A stretch of DNA of 64,000 nt from JBMOLL01 sp049325415 (GCA_049325415.1 JBMOLL010000022.1:49945-113944), one strand, 5' to 3'. Counted from the first letter of the stretch, positions 7,449 to 15,928 are shown. Notes: generated from the sequence alone by a model not told the origin. Program-made: numbers and translations.

Positions 7449-9629
7449 TTAAAAATTAATTCCCAGCTTTAGCGCCATATTAAACCCTTCTCCCAGTGCT
7501 CCTTTATCAATCCAGGCATTCGATCGGGTAACGGGGTATCTAACCGGCGTATTCAACAGGTTGTTAAATTTCAGACTGACAAAAATATCTTTTCCGAAGA
7601 TCTTATCATAAAGTACATTAACTCCGAGCAGCCAAATATTACCGGTTGACTCTCCCATTCGCTGACCAGCAACCGGTGTGGATTCAGTTACCCAGGCTGT
7701 CTGCATTTTTCCGATATAGCGCAGGTCTGAAGATATGAACAACCGGGAAGATGCCTGAAAACGCAGGTTCATATAGCCGAGAAAATTTGGTGAATAGGCG
7801 ACTTTGATATCCTGGTAACCCTCACGGAGATCGGTGGTTTTCTGAACAGTCCCCCTGATATCAAGACTTACCCTGTCAACCGGGAAATGCAGGATCCTGA
7901 ACTCAAACCCTCGGGTAAAATACCCTCCTGAATTCGTACTGTAGAAGTCCCATTCACCGGTTTCAGGATTATAAATATTGGTGTTTTCAATCAGGTTCTC
8001 GAGTGTGTTGACGAAGAAACTGCCATTAATAATAAAACCCTTGAATGCATAACTGTAATAGTTCAATTCAAAGGTTTTAATGTCGGATGAATGGAGAGCC
8101 GGCCTGGATTCCGGTAGCTGCCTGTAATTCTCAGAAAATGAAGGCTGTTTTTTTGCAGCCCCATACATGATCTTAATAAAGTGCTTTCCGGCAGGATTAT
8201 AGATCAACGAAAGGCGCGGAACAAATGTAAATCCTTTATTATCAGGATAGTATGTCGATTCAATAAGGTAACGGTTCAGGGGATTTCCTGGATCCCGGTT
8301 ATCGGCAGGATTCTCGGTCACCACCCCCCTCGCAACATACATATTGTAGTCATCAAGGTGCTCCAGCCGCCCTCCTGCAATTAGCGAAAGTTGTTTGAAA
8401 ATCCTGTACCTGGCCTGAAGGAACAGACTCGTAATGGAATAATGATCCCCGTCGGGAAGCCCGGCTTTACCGTCCCCGTAATTCAAGCCATAATAATCAA
8501 AGTCGGATATCTGCAGAAGATCAAGAATTGTTCTTCTTGAAAGGTTAGCAGTGAGAGAAAATCTTTCCACAGGCGAGTATTCCAGGTTGATCTCCCCCTG
8601 AATGGCTGACGTGGATTGTGCATCAATCTCGTAATAGTATTTCCTGAATAATTCGTAGTTCAGTATATGGTTATGAGAAAAGAAACCATAGGTACCGCTG
8701 AGTTGTGCATGTTTACCTATCTTTCTGCCGTAATTCACAGAAGCATTGACTGCCTGGGTTTTCAGATTGTTTCCGCTACCGAAAACCGGCGAACCGTCAA
8801 ATACACCCTTGTTGCTGGCGTTATAGGAAAAATCGAAGTTAAAACCACGATAATAAAGGCTGAGTCCGGAAAAATACCGCGTTTGGTCAAGGTGACCGGC
8901 TGTGGTCGATGACGCGTCAAGTCCGACATAAGTCAGGTAGGAGGTGTCTGTAGTCAGCGAAGTATAGGGAACATCCAGTCCAGCGGAATAATCATAGGAA
9001 CTGATAAACTTAAAGTTGAAATCCTCACCTGAACCGCTAAACTGGGCAGTGACTCTATTTCTGTTGGGAAATGACTGCTCACCAACAATTTTATTCGATG
9101 CAACAGAATTCTTCTCGTTGGTAATAATGTTAATCACACCAAAAAAGGCACCGTTCCCGTAAAGAACCGCCATGGGGCCCTTAATCACTTCAATCCGTTC
9201 AATAGCTTCCACGGGAACTGTAATCTTCACATCCGGATAATCGGAATACTTGTCGCTGACCTGGTTAATCCCGTTTATCAGAATCGCAACGTTGCTGAAG
9301 GGACCTGTTTTGAAATATCCTCTTACCCCATAATTACTGCTGCCCAACCAGTAATAGTCCTCAATCTTATAAAAACCCGTAATATGCTGGAGGATTTCGT
9401 CCAAATCCCTGTAGCCATACAGGCGGATATCTTCCGCGGTGATGATCTCAACATTTTCAGGGATTTCCTCAATTTTTTGTTCACTGCGGCTGGCCGTGAC
9501 GATTTTCAGGTTGATGAGCTCATCCAGTGAATAGCGATCGACAAGGCTCATCTCCGTACTGTCTTTTTGTGAATACAGTGTTAACGGAAACAAGATCAAG
9601 ATAATAATGACGAGTACCACCCTGTTCAT
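7449..9629 (-). CDS. TonB-dependent outer-membrane receptor
   Basis: A 726-residue receptor with a signal peptide (about 1-20). The TonB-box/plug region begins with SLDELINLKIVTASRSEQ, a start typical of receptors paired with YfiR-type sensors, followed by plug motifs VEIITAEDI, ILINGI, IERIEVIKGP and VINIIT. The rest is a 22-strand barrel pattern that ends in an aromatic residue (LKLGINF). There is no SusD-like partner and no carboxypeptidase-like N-terminal domain, so it is not a SusC-type glycan importer. It is the first gene of an operon with a sensor kinase (1 bp gap) and a receiver. It may import a siderophore, metal complex or vitamin, or act mainly as a signalling receptor; the ligand is not evident. 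Confidence 0.94.
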   Translation of the reverse strand: MNRVVLVIIILILFPLTLYSQKDSTEMSLVDRYSLDELINLKIVTASRSEQKIEEIPENVEIITAEDIRLYGYRDLDEILQHITGFYKIEDYYWLGSSNYGVRGYFKTGPFSNVAILINGINQVSDKYSDYPDVKITVPVEAIERIEVIKGPMAVLYGNGAFFGVINIITNEKNSVASNKIVGEQSFPNRNRVTAQFSGSGEDFNFKFISSYDYSAGLDVPYTSLTTDTSYLTYVGLDASSTTAGHLDQTRYFSGLSLYYRGFNFDFSYNASNKGVFDGSPVFGSGNNLKTQAVNASVNYGRKIGKHAQLSGTYGFFSHNHILNYELFRKYYYEIDAQSTSAIQGEINLEYSPVERFSLTANLSRRTILDLLQISDFDYYGLNYGDGKAGLPDGDHYSITSLFLQARYRIFKQLSLIAGGRLEHLDDYNMYVARGVVTENPADNRDPGNPLNRYLIESTYYPDNKGFTFVPRLSLIYNPAGKHFIKIMYGAAKKQPSFSENYRQLPESRPALHSSDIKTFELNYYSYAFKGFIINGSFFVNTLENLIENTNIYNPETGEWDFYSTNSGGYFTRGFEFRILHFPVDRVSLDIRGTVQKTTDLREGYQDIKVAYSPNFLGYMNLRFQASSRLFISSDLRYIGKMQTAWVTESTPVAGQRMGESTGNIWLLGVNVLYDKIFGKDIFVSLKFNNLLNTPVRYPVTRSNAWIDKGALGEGFNMALKLGINF

Positions 9630-9796
9630 ATCCCTAAATCGTCATATAAATATAACCATTTATTAATATTTGCAATACCTGACTGTGTTTTAAGCTATTG
9701 ATTTTGACAAGCGATCCCTGTTTTTTGGTTTACCGGATTATTCAAACAGTACCTCCAGGTTCTGTTACCAGAAGAAATCATTTATATTTCAGCACA

Positions 9797-10678
9797 TTAA
9801 TAGGTTCTTGTAACATCTTCGTCGACACAGATAATAAAATCTGCAAGTTCATTGATCTCCTCCTCAGCCTGCAAGGGATCTTCAAGGATGACTGTGCTTA
9901 TCGTCATAATTTTAAGATCGGGCATTTCCCTTCTTAAAAAATACACGATGCTTTCCTTGTTGTCGGAATGATAGGCTCCGTTAAAATGAAGAAAAACAGA
10001 GCTATCCTGCATATGGAGCAGGATTATCCAGGCCATGGTGGCATCTTTTATTGCCTGTGCATCCCTGAGGTTAGATGAACCGTGTCCTTCCATCATTCCC
10101 TGCGCACCTCCGGAAAGTGCGCTGTAACAGGTCAGGCTGGTATCGTACACAAGCGGCAGCGGGACAAAATAGCTTCTGGCTTCTTCGCTTAAGAAGGCCA
10201 GGGTATCGAGTCCAAGTTTGAAAACCATTCCGGCATAGCGCCTGGGGATGTTAGTAGCAATAAACGAGAGATGATTTTCCCTGGCAAACTCCACCAGTGG
10301 TTTATAATCCGTGCGATAATTTTTCCAAAGCCGCATTTCATCCTCAAACTTATCAGAGGGGAATGATCCATTCAGGTATTCATTCATGATCAGCTGATTA
10401 TCGGTCTCGAACATTTCAGCGCCCAAAACGAGCTTATTTCCATGAATAGCAAACAGATCTTTGGTCACCTCCAGTTCCAGCCAGTGAGCAATGGCATTGT
10501 CGTGCTGTTCACCAAACAGGATTACATCAGCATCGGAAAGCCGGGAAAGCATTTTTTCATAGCTGATTTTCCTGCCCCCGGAGTCGTAAAGGGCCCATGC
10601 CTGTTTCTGTGCATTTAAATCGCTGATCCGGATAAAAAGGATGGTCAGGAGAAGGATGACTGAATAGAATTTCTTCAT
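9797..10678 (-). CDS. ChaN-like haem-binding-family protein
   Basis: A 293-residue exported protein with a signal peptide (1-23, ending LNAQ) and no lipobox cysteine, unlike classic ChaN lipoproteins. The ChaN/DUF399 signature is clear: DVILFGEQHDN (51-61), LGAEMF, then IPRRYAG and MAWIILLHM. Campylobacter ChaN binds haem and is iron-regulated; whether this one does is inference. A 7-bp inverted repeat (AACAATC/GATTGTT, 10715-10737) lies about 40-60 bp upstream and might be an operator. The TonB receptor operon lies downstream on the same strand, 167 bp away; a shared role in iron or haem uptake is possible but unproven. Confidence 0.85.
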   Translation of the reverse strand: MKKFYSVILLLTILFIRISDLNAQKQAWALYDSGGRKISYEKMLSRLSDADVILFGEQHDNAIAHWLELEVTKDLFAIHGNKLVLGAEMFETDNQLIMNEYLNGSFPSDKFEDEMRLWKNYRTDYKPLVEFARENHLSFIATNIPRRYAGMVFKLGLDTLAFLSEEARSYFVPLPLVYDTSLTCYSALSGGAQGMMEGHGSSNLRDAQAIKDATMAWIILLHMQDSSVFLHFNGAYHSDNKESIVYFLRREMPDLKIMTISTVILEDPLQAEEEINELADFIICVDEDVTRTY

Positions 10679-10792
10679 GATTAATTTTGAGTGTTTAGAT
10701 TAGATCAACAGGATAACAATCAATTCGTCAGATTGTTGAACTAAGTGATTCCAGGCTGCTGGAATTCCGATCGTGTAGATATAGAAAACAAA

Positions 10793-10814
10793 AAAGCCTG
10801 TCATAACAGGCTTT
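10793..10814 (-). terminator. Rho-independent terminator behind interrupted tRNA-Arg copy
   Basis: Stem AAAGCCTGT / ACAGGCTTT (9 bp) with a CATA loop, followed on the minus strand by a run of T (A-run at 10787-10795). It is identical to the terminator behind the intact tRNA at 11111-11135. Confidence 0.8.
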
Positions 10815-10818
10815 CCGG

Positions 10819-10971
10819 TGATTCCGCTGCGACTCGAACGCAGAACCTACAGCTTAGAAGGCTGTTGCTCTATCCAGTCCCGGGAAAATGCCCATTTGCA
10901 ATGGGCTCTTTTCCCGAGGATCCTCGGATTTCAAGGGAAGCATAGCTTCCGTGAAATCCGGGACTGAGCTA
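10819..10971 (-). pseudogene. tRNA-Arg(TCT) copy interrupted by an 86-bp insertion, cut by the scaffold gap
   Basis: Positions 10819-10877 match the 3' two thirds of the intact tRNA-Arg at 11140-11213 except for one variable-loop base. At 10878 the match stops inside the D-loop and resumes at 10964 (CTGAGCTA) exactly where it left off, running into the N gap. The 86 bases between (10878-10963) are foreign to the tRNA. The remaining 5' acceptor bases are hidden by the gap. Either the gene is disrupted, or this is a misassembly at a repeat. Confidence 0.7.
10878..10963. repeat. 86-bp double-hairpin element inserted in tRNA D-loop
   Basis: The element begins TCCCGG and ends CCGGGA, so its ends are inverted. 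Inside are two strong hairpins: GGGAAAA/TTTTCCC continued by GCCCA/TGGGC (10882-10915), and CGGATTTCA/TGAAATCCG continued by GGAAGC/GCTTCC (10925-10960). A 14-bp perfect palindrome, CCGAGGATCCTCGG, links them. It encodes nothing. The layout resembles REP/BIME or small MITE elements. No second copy was noticed in the window. Confidence 0.6.
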
Positions 10972-11071
10972 NNNNNNNNNNNNNNNNNNNNNNNNNNNNN
11001 NNNNNNNNNNNNNNNNNNNNNNNNNNNNNNNNNNNNNNNNNNNNNNNNNNNNNNNNNNNNNNNNNNNNNNN
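10972..11071. other. Scaffold gap of exactly 100 N
   Basis: One hundred N characters, the conventional placeholder for a join of unknown length. The flanks are the interrupted tRNA copy on the left and unrelated sequence on the right, followed by the same terminator and an intact tRNA-Arg. True distance and order across the gap are not known. Confidence 0.98.
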
Positions 11072-11110
11072 GAGTCCAATTGAAGGATCGATGCTCCCCG
11101 CCGCAAAAAC

Positions 11111-11135
11111 AAAAAAGCCTGTCATAACAGGCTTT
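11111..11135 (-). terminator. Rho-independent terminator of tRNA-Arg
   Basis: Stem AAAGCCTGT / ACAGGCTTT at 11114-11122 and 11127-11135 with a CATA loop; on the minus strand a T-run follows. It begins 5 bases after the tRNA 3' end, so the tRNA is a single-gene transcript. Confidence 0.85.
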
Positions 11136-11139
11136 CCGG

Positions 11140-11213
11140 TGATTCCGCTGCGACTCGAACGCAGGACCTACAGCTTAGAAGGCTGTTGCTCTATCCAGCT
11201 GAGCTACGGAACC
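11140..11213 (-). tRNA. tRNA-Arg (anticodon TCT)
   Basis: A 74-base cloverleaf without encoded CCA. The acceptor stem is GGTTCCG paired with CGGAATC (one G-U), discriminator A. The D-arm is GCTC/GAGC, the anticodon stem ACAGC/GCTGT with loop CTTCTAA, giving anticodon TCT (complement at 11177-11179), and the T-arm is CTGCG-TTCGAGT-CGCAG. It reads AGA (and AGG by wobble). A promoter-like TATATTTG lies upstream and a strong terminator follows. Confidence 0.97.
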
Positions 11214-11257
11214 AAAACTTCAAATACAGCGCTGCACAGCCTCACTGTACGGCGCTG

Positions 11258-11265
11258 CAAATATA
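11258..11265 (-). promoter_or_regulatory. Bacteroidota -7 promoter element for tRNA-Arg
   Basis: Minus-strand TATATTTG matches TAnnTTTG and lies 44 bases before the mature tRNA 5' end, which leaves room for a short leader removed by RNase P. Confidence 0.5.
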
Positions 11266-11289
11266 GTAAAATTGATTCAATGGTAAAAA

Positions 11290-13068
11290 TCAATTGTTCT
11301 GAGCCAGGATCCAGTTTATAAGCCCCTTCTTTTCGATGATTTCCAGCAACTTACCTGGAAGTGGCTCGAAACGGAACAGCTGATCACCAATGGTGATTTC
11401 ACCTTCAGTAAAACGGATACCGACTGGGGCACCCGGTTTGTAAGCCTCCACCGCATCGGGATGAACAATGACCAGCAGCCCCTGGTTGATGGCTGAACGG
11501 TAGAAGATCCGGTTGACCGATTTAACCACAACGGCTTTCACCCCGGCGTAAGCCAGTCCAACGGCCGGATGTTCCCTGGAACTGCCACAGCCAAAATTTT
11601 CACCGGCAAAAAGAATGTCTCCGGGAGCAACCTGTGCGGCAAAGTTCGGATCGAAGTCTTTAAAAAGATGAGGAAGTATGGCTGCGGGATCCGAACTCAT
11701 CACATTGTAGGTGAGGTTGCCCGCAAACATCTGGTCGGTATTCAGATTGTCCACATCGGCATAATTCCATACTCCATCAGTCTTACGCAATTCATCTGCA
11801 GGAATGCTGACAGTTGCTGACTGGGGAGTAGCATAGGGATAGGCCGTGTTTTTACCTGAAAACCTGTAAGAACTGATTTTCCCTGTCAGGGCGCTGGCTG
11901 CCACTACAGCGGGTGAGGCAAGGTAAATCTCACTTTTCGTATTTCCCATGCGACCGAGAAAATTCCGGTTGGCAGTGGAAATCACACGAAAACCGTCGGC
12001 CGGGATGCCCTGACCTGTACCCAGGCAGGGTCCACAGGAAGCACTGAGCACATTGGCCCCGGCTTTGAGAAAGGTAGTGATCAATCCCTCTTCGATAGCC
12101 TGAAGATAAATCTGCCTGCTGGCCGGTGTAACAAGAAGCTGAAAACCTTCCTTAATCTTATTGTCTTTAAGTACAGCCGCTGCTTCGCGCAAATCCTCTA
12201 TACGGCCATTGGTGCAGGTTCCGATCAGTCCTTCGTGCACTTCAAGTCCCTCCACCTCACTTAAGGCTTTTATATTGTCTACATTATGAGGAGCTGCAAC
12301 CAGGGGGAACAATTCTTCCAGGTCAATCGTAAGTTCGCGGATATAAACCGCATCGGGATCGGCCCAGACGCCGCTGATCCGATGCCCGTAATACTCTTCA
12401 AGCACCTCATCGGCCGGGAATACTGCATTTTTTGCTCCCATCTCGGAGGCAAGGTTGGCAATGGTCATCCTGTCGGAAACTGACAGACTTTGAACACCTT
12501 CCCCGTGAAATTCGATAGAAAGGTAATTACCTCCGTCAGATCCGATCATCCCTATGATCCAGAGCGAAAGATCCTTGGCATAGACCCCCGGAGGAAGTTT
12601 TCCTTTCAGAACTATTTTCATCGAATCGGGAACACGGAACCAGGTCTCCCCTCTTCGCCAGATTCCCGCTGTTTCGGTACGGTCGATGCCTGCTGCCATT
12701 GCATTGAAGGCTCCGGCGGTACAGGTGTGACTGTCGCTGCCGACAATAACCATTCCCGGCATGGCATGATTTGCCATTAACTGATGACAGATCCCTTCGC
12801 CGGCGTCATAAAATTTCGTAATTCCCTGATCTACACAAAATTCGCGTATCTCCCTGTAATCGGTAGCCAGTTTGGAACTGGTGGGAGGAGCGTTGTGATC
12901 CAGGACCACAAGCAACTGGTCGGGATCCGGGACTCTAAGCCCGCCCATTTTTTCAAAGGTCTTCCGTATACTGGCGGTATTGTCGTGTGTAAGAACAATA
13001 TCCGGACGGTGGAAGACAATAGCCCCGGCCGGAGAACCGAAGATCTTCTCAGCAAAAGTTGCACCCAT
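11290..13068 (-). CDS. Fused LeuC-LeuD-type hydro-lyase (aconitase superfamily)
   Basis: A 592-residue protein that joins a large aconitase/isopropylmalate dehydratase-type domain (about 1-400) to a small swivel domain (about 430-580), which in most LeuCD enzymes are separate subunits. The three 4Fe-4S ligands are present: C285 (GTCTNGR), C345 and C348 (SCGPC). The swivel carries the standard NFGCGSSREH (491-500). Such enzymes isomerise or hydrate dicarboxylic or tricarboxylic 2-hydroxy acids; 3-isopropylmalate, aconitate, homoaconitate, citramalate/dimethylmalate are all possible. It starts 8 bp after asnA and is the last gene of a three-gene operon with a second, distinct fused hydro-lyase. 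No leuA or leuB is near, so a plain leucine role is unsupported. Confidence 0.88.
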   Translation of the reverse strand: MGATFAEKIFGSPAGAIVFHRPDIVLTHDNTASIRKTFEKMGGLRVPDPDQLLVVLDHNAPPTSSKLATDYREIREFCVDQGITKFYDAGEGICHQLMANHAMPGMVIVGSDSHTCTAGAFNAMAAGIDRTETAGIWRRGETWFRVPDSMKIVLKGKLPPGVYAKDLSLWIIGMIGSDGGNYLSIEFHGEGVQSLSVSDRMTIANLASEMGAKNAVFPADEVLEEYYGHRISGVWADPDAVYIRELTIDLEELFPLVAAPHNVDNIKALSEVEGLEVHEGLIGTCTNGRIEDLREAAAVLKDNKIKEGFQLLVTPASRQIYLQAIEEGLITTFLKAGANVLSASCGPCLGTGQGIPADGFRVISTANRNFLGRMGNTKSEIYLASPAVVAASALTGKISSYRFSGKNTAYPYATPQSATVSIPADELRKTDGVWNYADVDNLNTDQMFAGNLTYNVMSSDPAAILPHLFKDFDPNFAAQVAPGDILFAGENFGCGSSREHPAVGLAYAGVKAVVVKSVNRIFYRSAINQGLLVIVHPDAVEAYKPGAPVGIRFTEGEITIGDQLFRFEPLPGKLLEIIEKKGLINWILAQNN

Positions 13069-13076
13069 AAGGTTTT

Positions 13077-14111
13077 CTATATCAGGTGGATATTACATTT
13101 ACGACAATGGTCGACCATTTCGCCCGGCCAGATCGCCGACTGGATCTCCCCGATGTGGGCTTTCTGCAGCAGCAGCATACCCAGCCTGGATTGTCCGACC
13201 CCTCCGCCTATGGCATGCGGAAGTTCGTCGTTTAAAAGCCTGCGGTGGAAAAGGAGATTCATCCTTTCGGTATCGCCGGTAAGTTCAAGCTGTCTTACCA
13301 GTTCATCCTTATCCACACGAATACCCATCGAGGAAAGTTCGAAGGCACAGCGCAGCACCTTATTCCAGACGATGATATCCCCGTTCAGTCCCCTGAACCC
13401 GTTTTCCGTTTCCGTTGTCCAGTCATCATAATCGGGGGCACGCCTGTCATGCGGCTTTCCGTCGGGGAGTGCCCCGCCGATACCGATAATGAAAACAGCG
13501 CCGTATTTCTCGGCGATACGATCTTCCCTTTCCCTGGGAGTAAGGTCGGGATACAGCTCATAGAGTTCTTCGGAATGGATGAAAAAGATCTCATCCGGAA
13601 GCAGCGGTTTGATTTTGGAATAAAACGTATAGATATTAAATTCTGTACGCTTGAAATTTTCATAAATTCTCCTGACATTCTCCTTCAGATAGGCAAGGGT
13701 CTTATCTTCCTGCCTGATGGCTTTTTCCCAGTCCCACTGGTCGACATAGATCGAATGCAGGTTATCCAGTTCTTCATCGGGCCGCAGTGCGTTCATATCG
13801 GTATAAATCCCATGTCCGATCTTGATATCGTAGTCGCGGAGCATCATGCGTTTCCATTTTGCCAGCGACTGAACCACCTCAGCTTCAGCATCCCGCATTT
13901 CCCGGATCTTAAAACCTACCGGCCGTTCCACTCCCGTAAGATCATCGTTCAGGCCCGTGCCTTTCAGGACGAACAAAGGAGCAGTCACCCTCCGTAGCCT
14001 GAGATCGGAGGAAAGCCCGTTCTCAAAATGATCCTTGATCATTTTGATGGCTTTTTCTGTTCTTTTCAGACCGATGATCGGTTCATAACTTTCAGGAATG
14101 ATCAGTCTCAT
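13077..14111 (-). CDS. asnA: Aspartate--ammonia ligase (asparagine synthetase A)
   Basis: A 344-residue class II synthetase-fold enzyme that makes asparagine from aspartate, ammonia and ATP. The AsnA motifs are all present: HSLAKWKR is mirrored by QSLAKWKR, then ALRPDE, YVDQWDWE, HDRRAPDYDDW, GLNGDI, FELSSMGIRVD, GGGVGQSRL and LLLQKAHIGEIQ. Length fits the family, with a short extra tail ending in HCRKCNIHLI. It lies 11 bp behind one fused hydro-lyase and 8 bp ahead of another, so all three are on one transcript. Asparagine synthesis is secure from motifs; why it should be tied to two dehydratases is not known, and a side substrate other than aspartate is conceivable. Confidence 0.95.
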   Translation of the reverse strand: MRLIIPESYEPIIGLKRTEKAIKMIKDHFENGLSSDLRLRRVTAPLFVLKGTGLNDDLTGVERPVGFKIREMRDAEAEVVQSLAKWKRMMLRDYDIKIGHGIYTDMNALRPDEELDNLHSIYVDQWDWEKAIRQEDKTLAYLKENVRRIYENFKRTEFNIYTFYSKIKPLLPDEIFFIHSEELYELYPDLTPREREDRIAEKYGAVFIIGIGGALPDGKPHDRRAPDYDDWTTETENGFRGLNGDIIVWNKVLRCAFELSSMGIRVDKDELVRQLELTGDTERMNLLFHRRLLNDELPHAIGGGVGQSRLGMLLLQKAHIGEIQSAIWPGEMVDHCRKCNIHLI

Positions 14112-14122
14112 AACTCAATATG

Positions 14123-15928
14123 TTAAAATAGTCCGTTATTCTTATAAATTTCCATCTGCACATCGGAGAAAGGTTCAGCCCGGACAATTTTATTATTTGT
14201 CAGATTTTTCACTTCCCCCGTTTCAAAATTAATATAAAGATTGTCTCCCTGCTTAAGTTCCAGTTCAGATATTGCGCTGCAGGTAACAATAGGGAATGCT
14301 GCATTAATGGCATTCCTCTCATAAATGGCGCCAAAGGATTCCGCGATCACACATCTGATGCCCAGGGAGATAAAACAGTCGACAGCCTGCTGTCTGGAGG
14401 ACCCGGCACCGAAGTTTTTTCCGGCAATGACGATATCGCCCCTGCCTGCTTTTTTTGCAAAATCCTCATATCCTTTCAGGTTATCGAAGGTATACTGCCC
14501 CATTTCTTCTGTTTTGGTGACGGTCAGGTAGCGGTTATGGTAGATCATATCCGTGTCGATATCATCCTGCCGGATGTACCAGACCCTGCCTGTCGCTTCA
14601 ACGGGAGCGTCAATTGCGGCCTTTTTTTCTTTTGCTACGGGCTGACCGGCTTTTCCCGCAGAAAAGATCCTCCCGGCTCCCTGTTCCGGGATCCGGTGCG
14701 CTTCGGTAATAAACCCGGCAACTGCCGATGCGGCAACCACGGCAGGTGAGGCCAGATACACTTCGCCCTGTCCCTGTTTACCCGGAAAATTCCTGTTTCC
14801 GGTACTTATGGTAACCTCTCCCGGACCATTCTGCCCAACCTGTCCTGCTGCACAGCCCGCGCAGCCCGCATTTGATAGCAGAGCCCCGGCCTGTTTGAAA
14901 ATCTGAATAAGTCCTTCCTCCAGGCACTGTTCCCATACCTCGTTGGTGGAAGGCACGATCTTCAGCACCACCCAGGGAGCAACGGTCCTGTTTTTCAGTA
15001 CGGCGGCTGCCTCCCTCATATCTTCAATGCGGCCATTGGTACAACTTCCGATAAACGCCGAATCGATGTATACTTTCTCCACCGGGATAGCGGTAGTATC
15101 ATGCGGTTTGCCCGGACGTGACACTTTCGGGGCGAATGCAGAAATGTCGATCTCATCCACGCGGTCGTACCTGGCATCCGGATCAGGGAAGATCCGGTCG
15201 ATCTTCCGGCCCGTTTTCGATTCGCAATACCTGTAAATCGCTTCATCGGGGGTCATGAGGATTATAATTGCACCCATCTCCGTAGCCATGGAGGCAATGG
15301 TGATCCGTTCATCGAGTGACAAGCGGCTGACGGCATCTCCATCGATCTCGACTGAAAAACCCAGCAGGGAATTGGCGCCGTATATTCCCAACAGATTCAG
15401 GACGATATCCTTGGCTGAAAGGTTTTCCGGCCTTTTGCCCTTCAGTACGATCCTGACCGACGGCGGAACCTTGAACCAGATCCGGCCCTTGTGCCAGGCT
15501 GCTGCAATATCTTTATCACCCATCCCCTGACCAAATGAGCCGATGGCTCCGAGGATATTGGCATGAGAGTCGGTTGAAACAGCCGTGGATCCGGGCCATG
15601 CAAGGCCTTCATCCATAAGAAGGTGCGTCCCGATCCCCCGGTCGATATCATAGATCCCGATCCCCTGTTCCCTTGCATATAGCCTGCATTTATGCTGATT
15701 GGCGGCATATTTCTGATCGGAGCCCGTGGGATTACAGTCAAAGGTGAAAAAGGTCTTTGACGGATCGTGCACTCCGAGGGCATTATCTTCAAGATTTTTT
15801 ACCACATTCGCTCCCCCGAAATCACGCGCAGCTCTTGCATCAATTTCAACATCAATAATCTCCCCGGGCACCACAACTTCCTTTCCGGAATGGGCAGCAA
15901 GTATCTTTTCAACTAAGGTCATTCCCAT
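14123..15928 (-). CDS. Fused LeuC-LeuD-type hydro-lyase with variant swivel motif
   Basis: A 601-residue aconitase-superfamily fusion, first gene of the operon with asnA and a second fused hydro-lyase. The large domain (about 1-420) keeps the cluster cysteines C296 (GSCTNGR), C356 and C359 (GCAGC) and the TDSH motif at 119-122. The swivel domain (449-600) reads NFGAGSSRQQ (505-514) where most LeuD proteins have GSSREH, so Glu-His is replaced by Gln-Gln. It is clearly not a recent duplicate of the other copy: the N-terminal third and the swivel differ strongly. The substrate is unknown; a 2-hydroxy acid isomerase or hydratase is expected. ATG at 15928 or, equally, at 15922. Confidence 0.87.
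   Translation of the reverse strand: MGMTLVEKILAAHSGKEVVVPGEIIDVEIDARAARDFGGANVVKNLEDNALGVHDPSKTFFTFDCNPTGSDQKYAANQHKCRLYAREQGIGIYDIDRGIGTHLLMDEGLAWPGSTAVSTDSHANILGAIGSFGQGMGDKDIAAAWHKGRIWFKVPPSVRIVLKGKRPENLSAKDIVLNLLGIYGANSLLGFSVEIDGDAVSRLSLDERITIASMATEMGAIIILMTPDEAIYRYCESKTGRKIDRIFPDPDARYDRVDEIDISAFAPKVSRPGKPHDTTAIPVEKVYIDSAFIGSCTNGRIEDMREAAAVLKNRTVAPWVVLKIVPSTNEVWEQCLEEGLIQIFKQAGALLSNAGCAGCAAGQVGQNGPGEVTISTGNRNFPGKQGQGEVYLASPAVVAASAVAGFITEAHRIPEQGAGRIFSAGKAGQPVAKEKKAAIDAPVEATGRVWYIRQDDIDTDMIYHNRYLTVTKTEEMGQYTFDNLKGYEDFAKKAGRGDIVIAGKNFGAGSSRQQAVDCFISLGIRCVIAESFGAIYERNAINAAFPIVTCSAISELELKQGDNLYINFETGEVKNLTNNKIVRAEPFSDVQMEIYKNNGLF

Noticed and set aside
10878..10963. Group I intron in tRNA-Arg
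   Set aside because: Such introns sit in the anticodon loop and are much longer; this insert is 86 bp, in the D-loop, and lacks any intron core.
10819..10971. Second functional tRNA-Arg gene
   Set aside because: The D-loop is interrupted and the 5' acceptor strand falls in the N gap; no complete cloverleaf can be formed from the visible bases.
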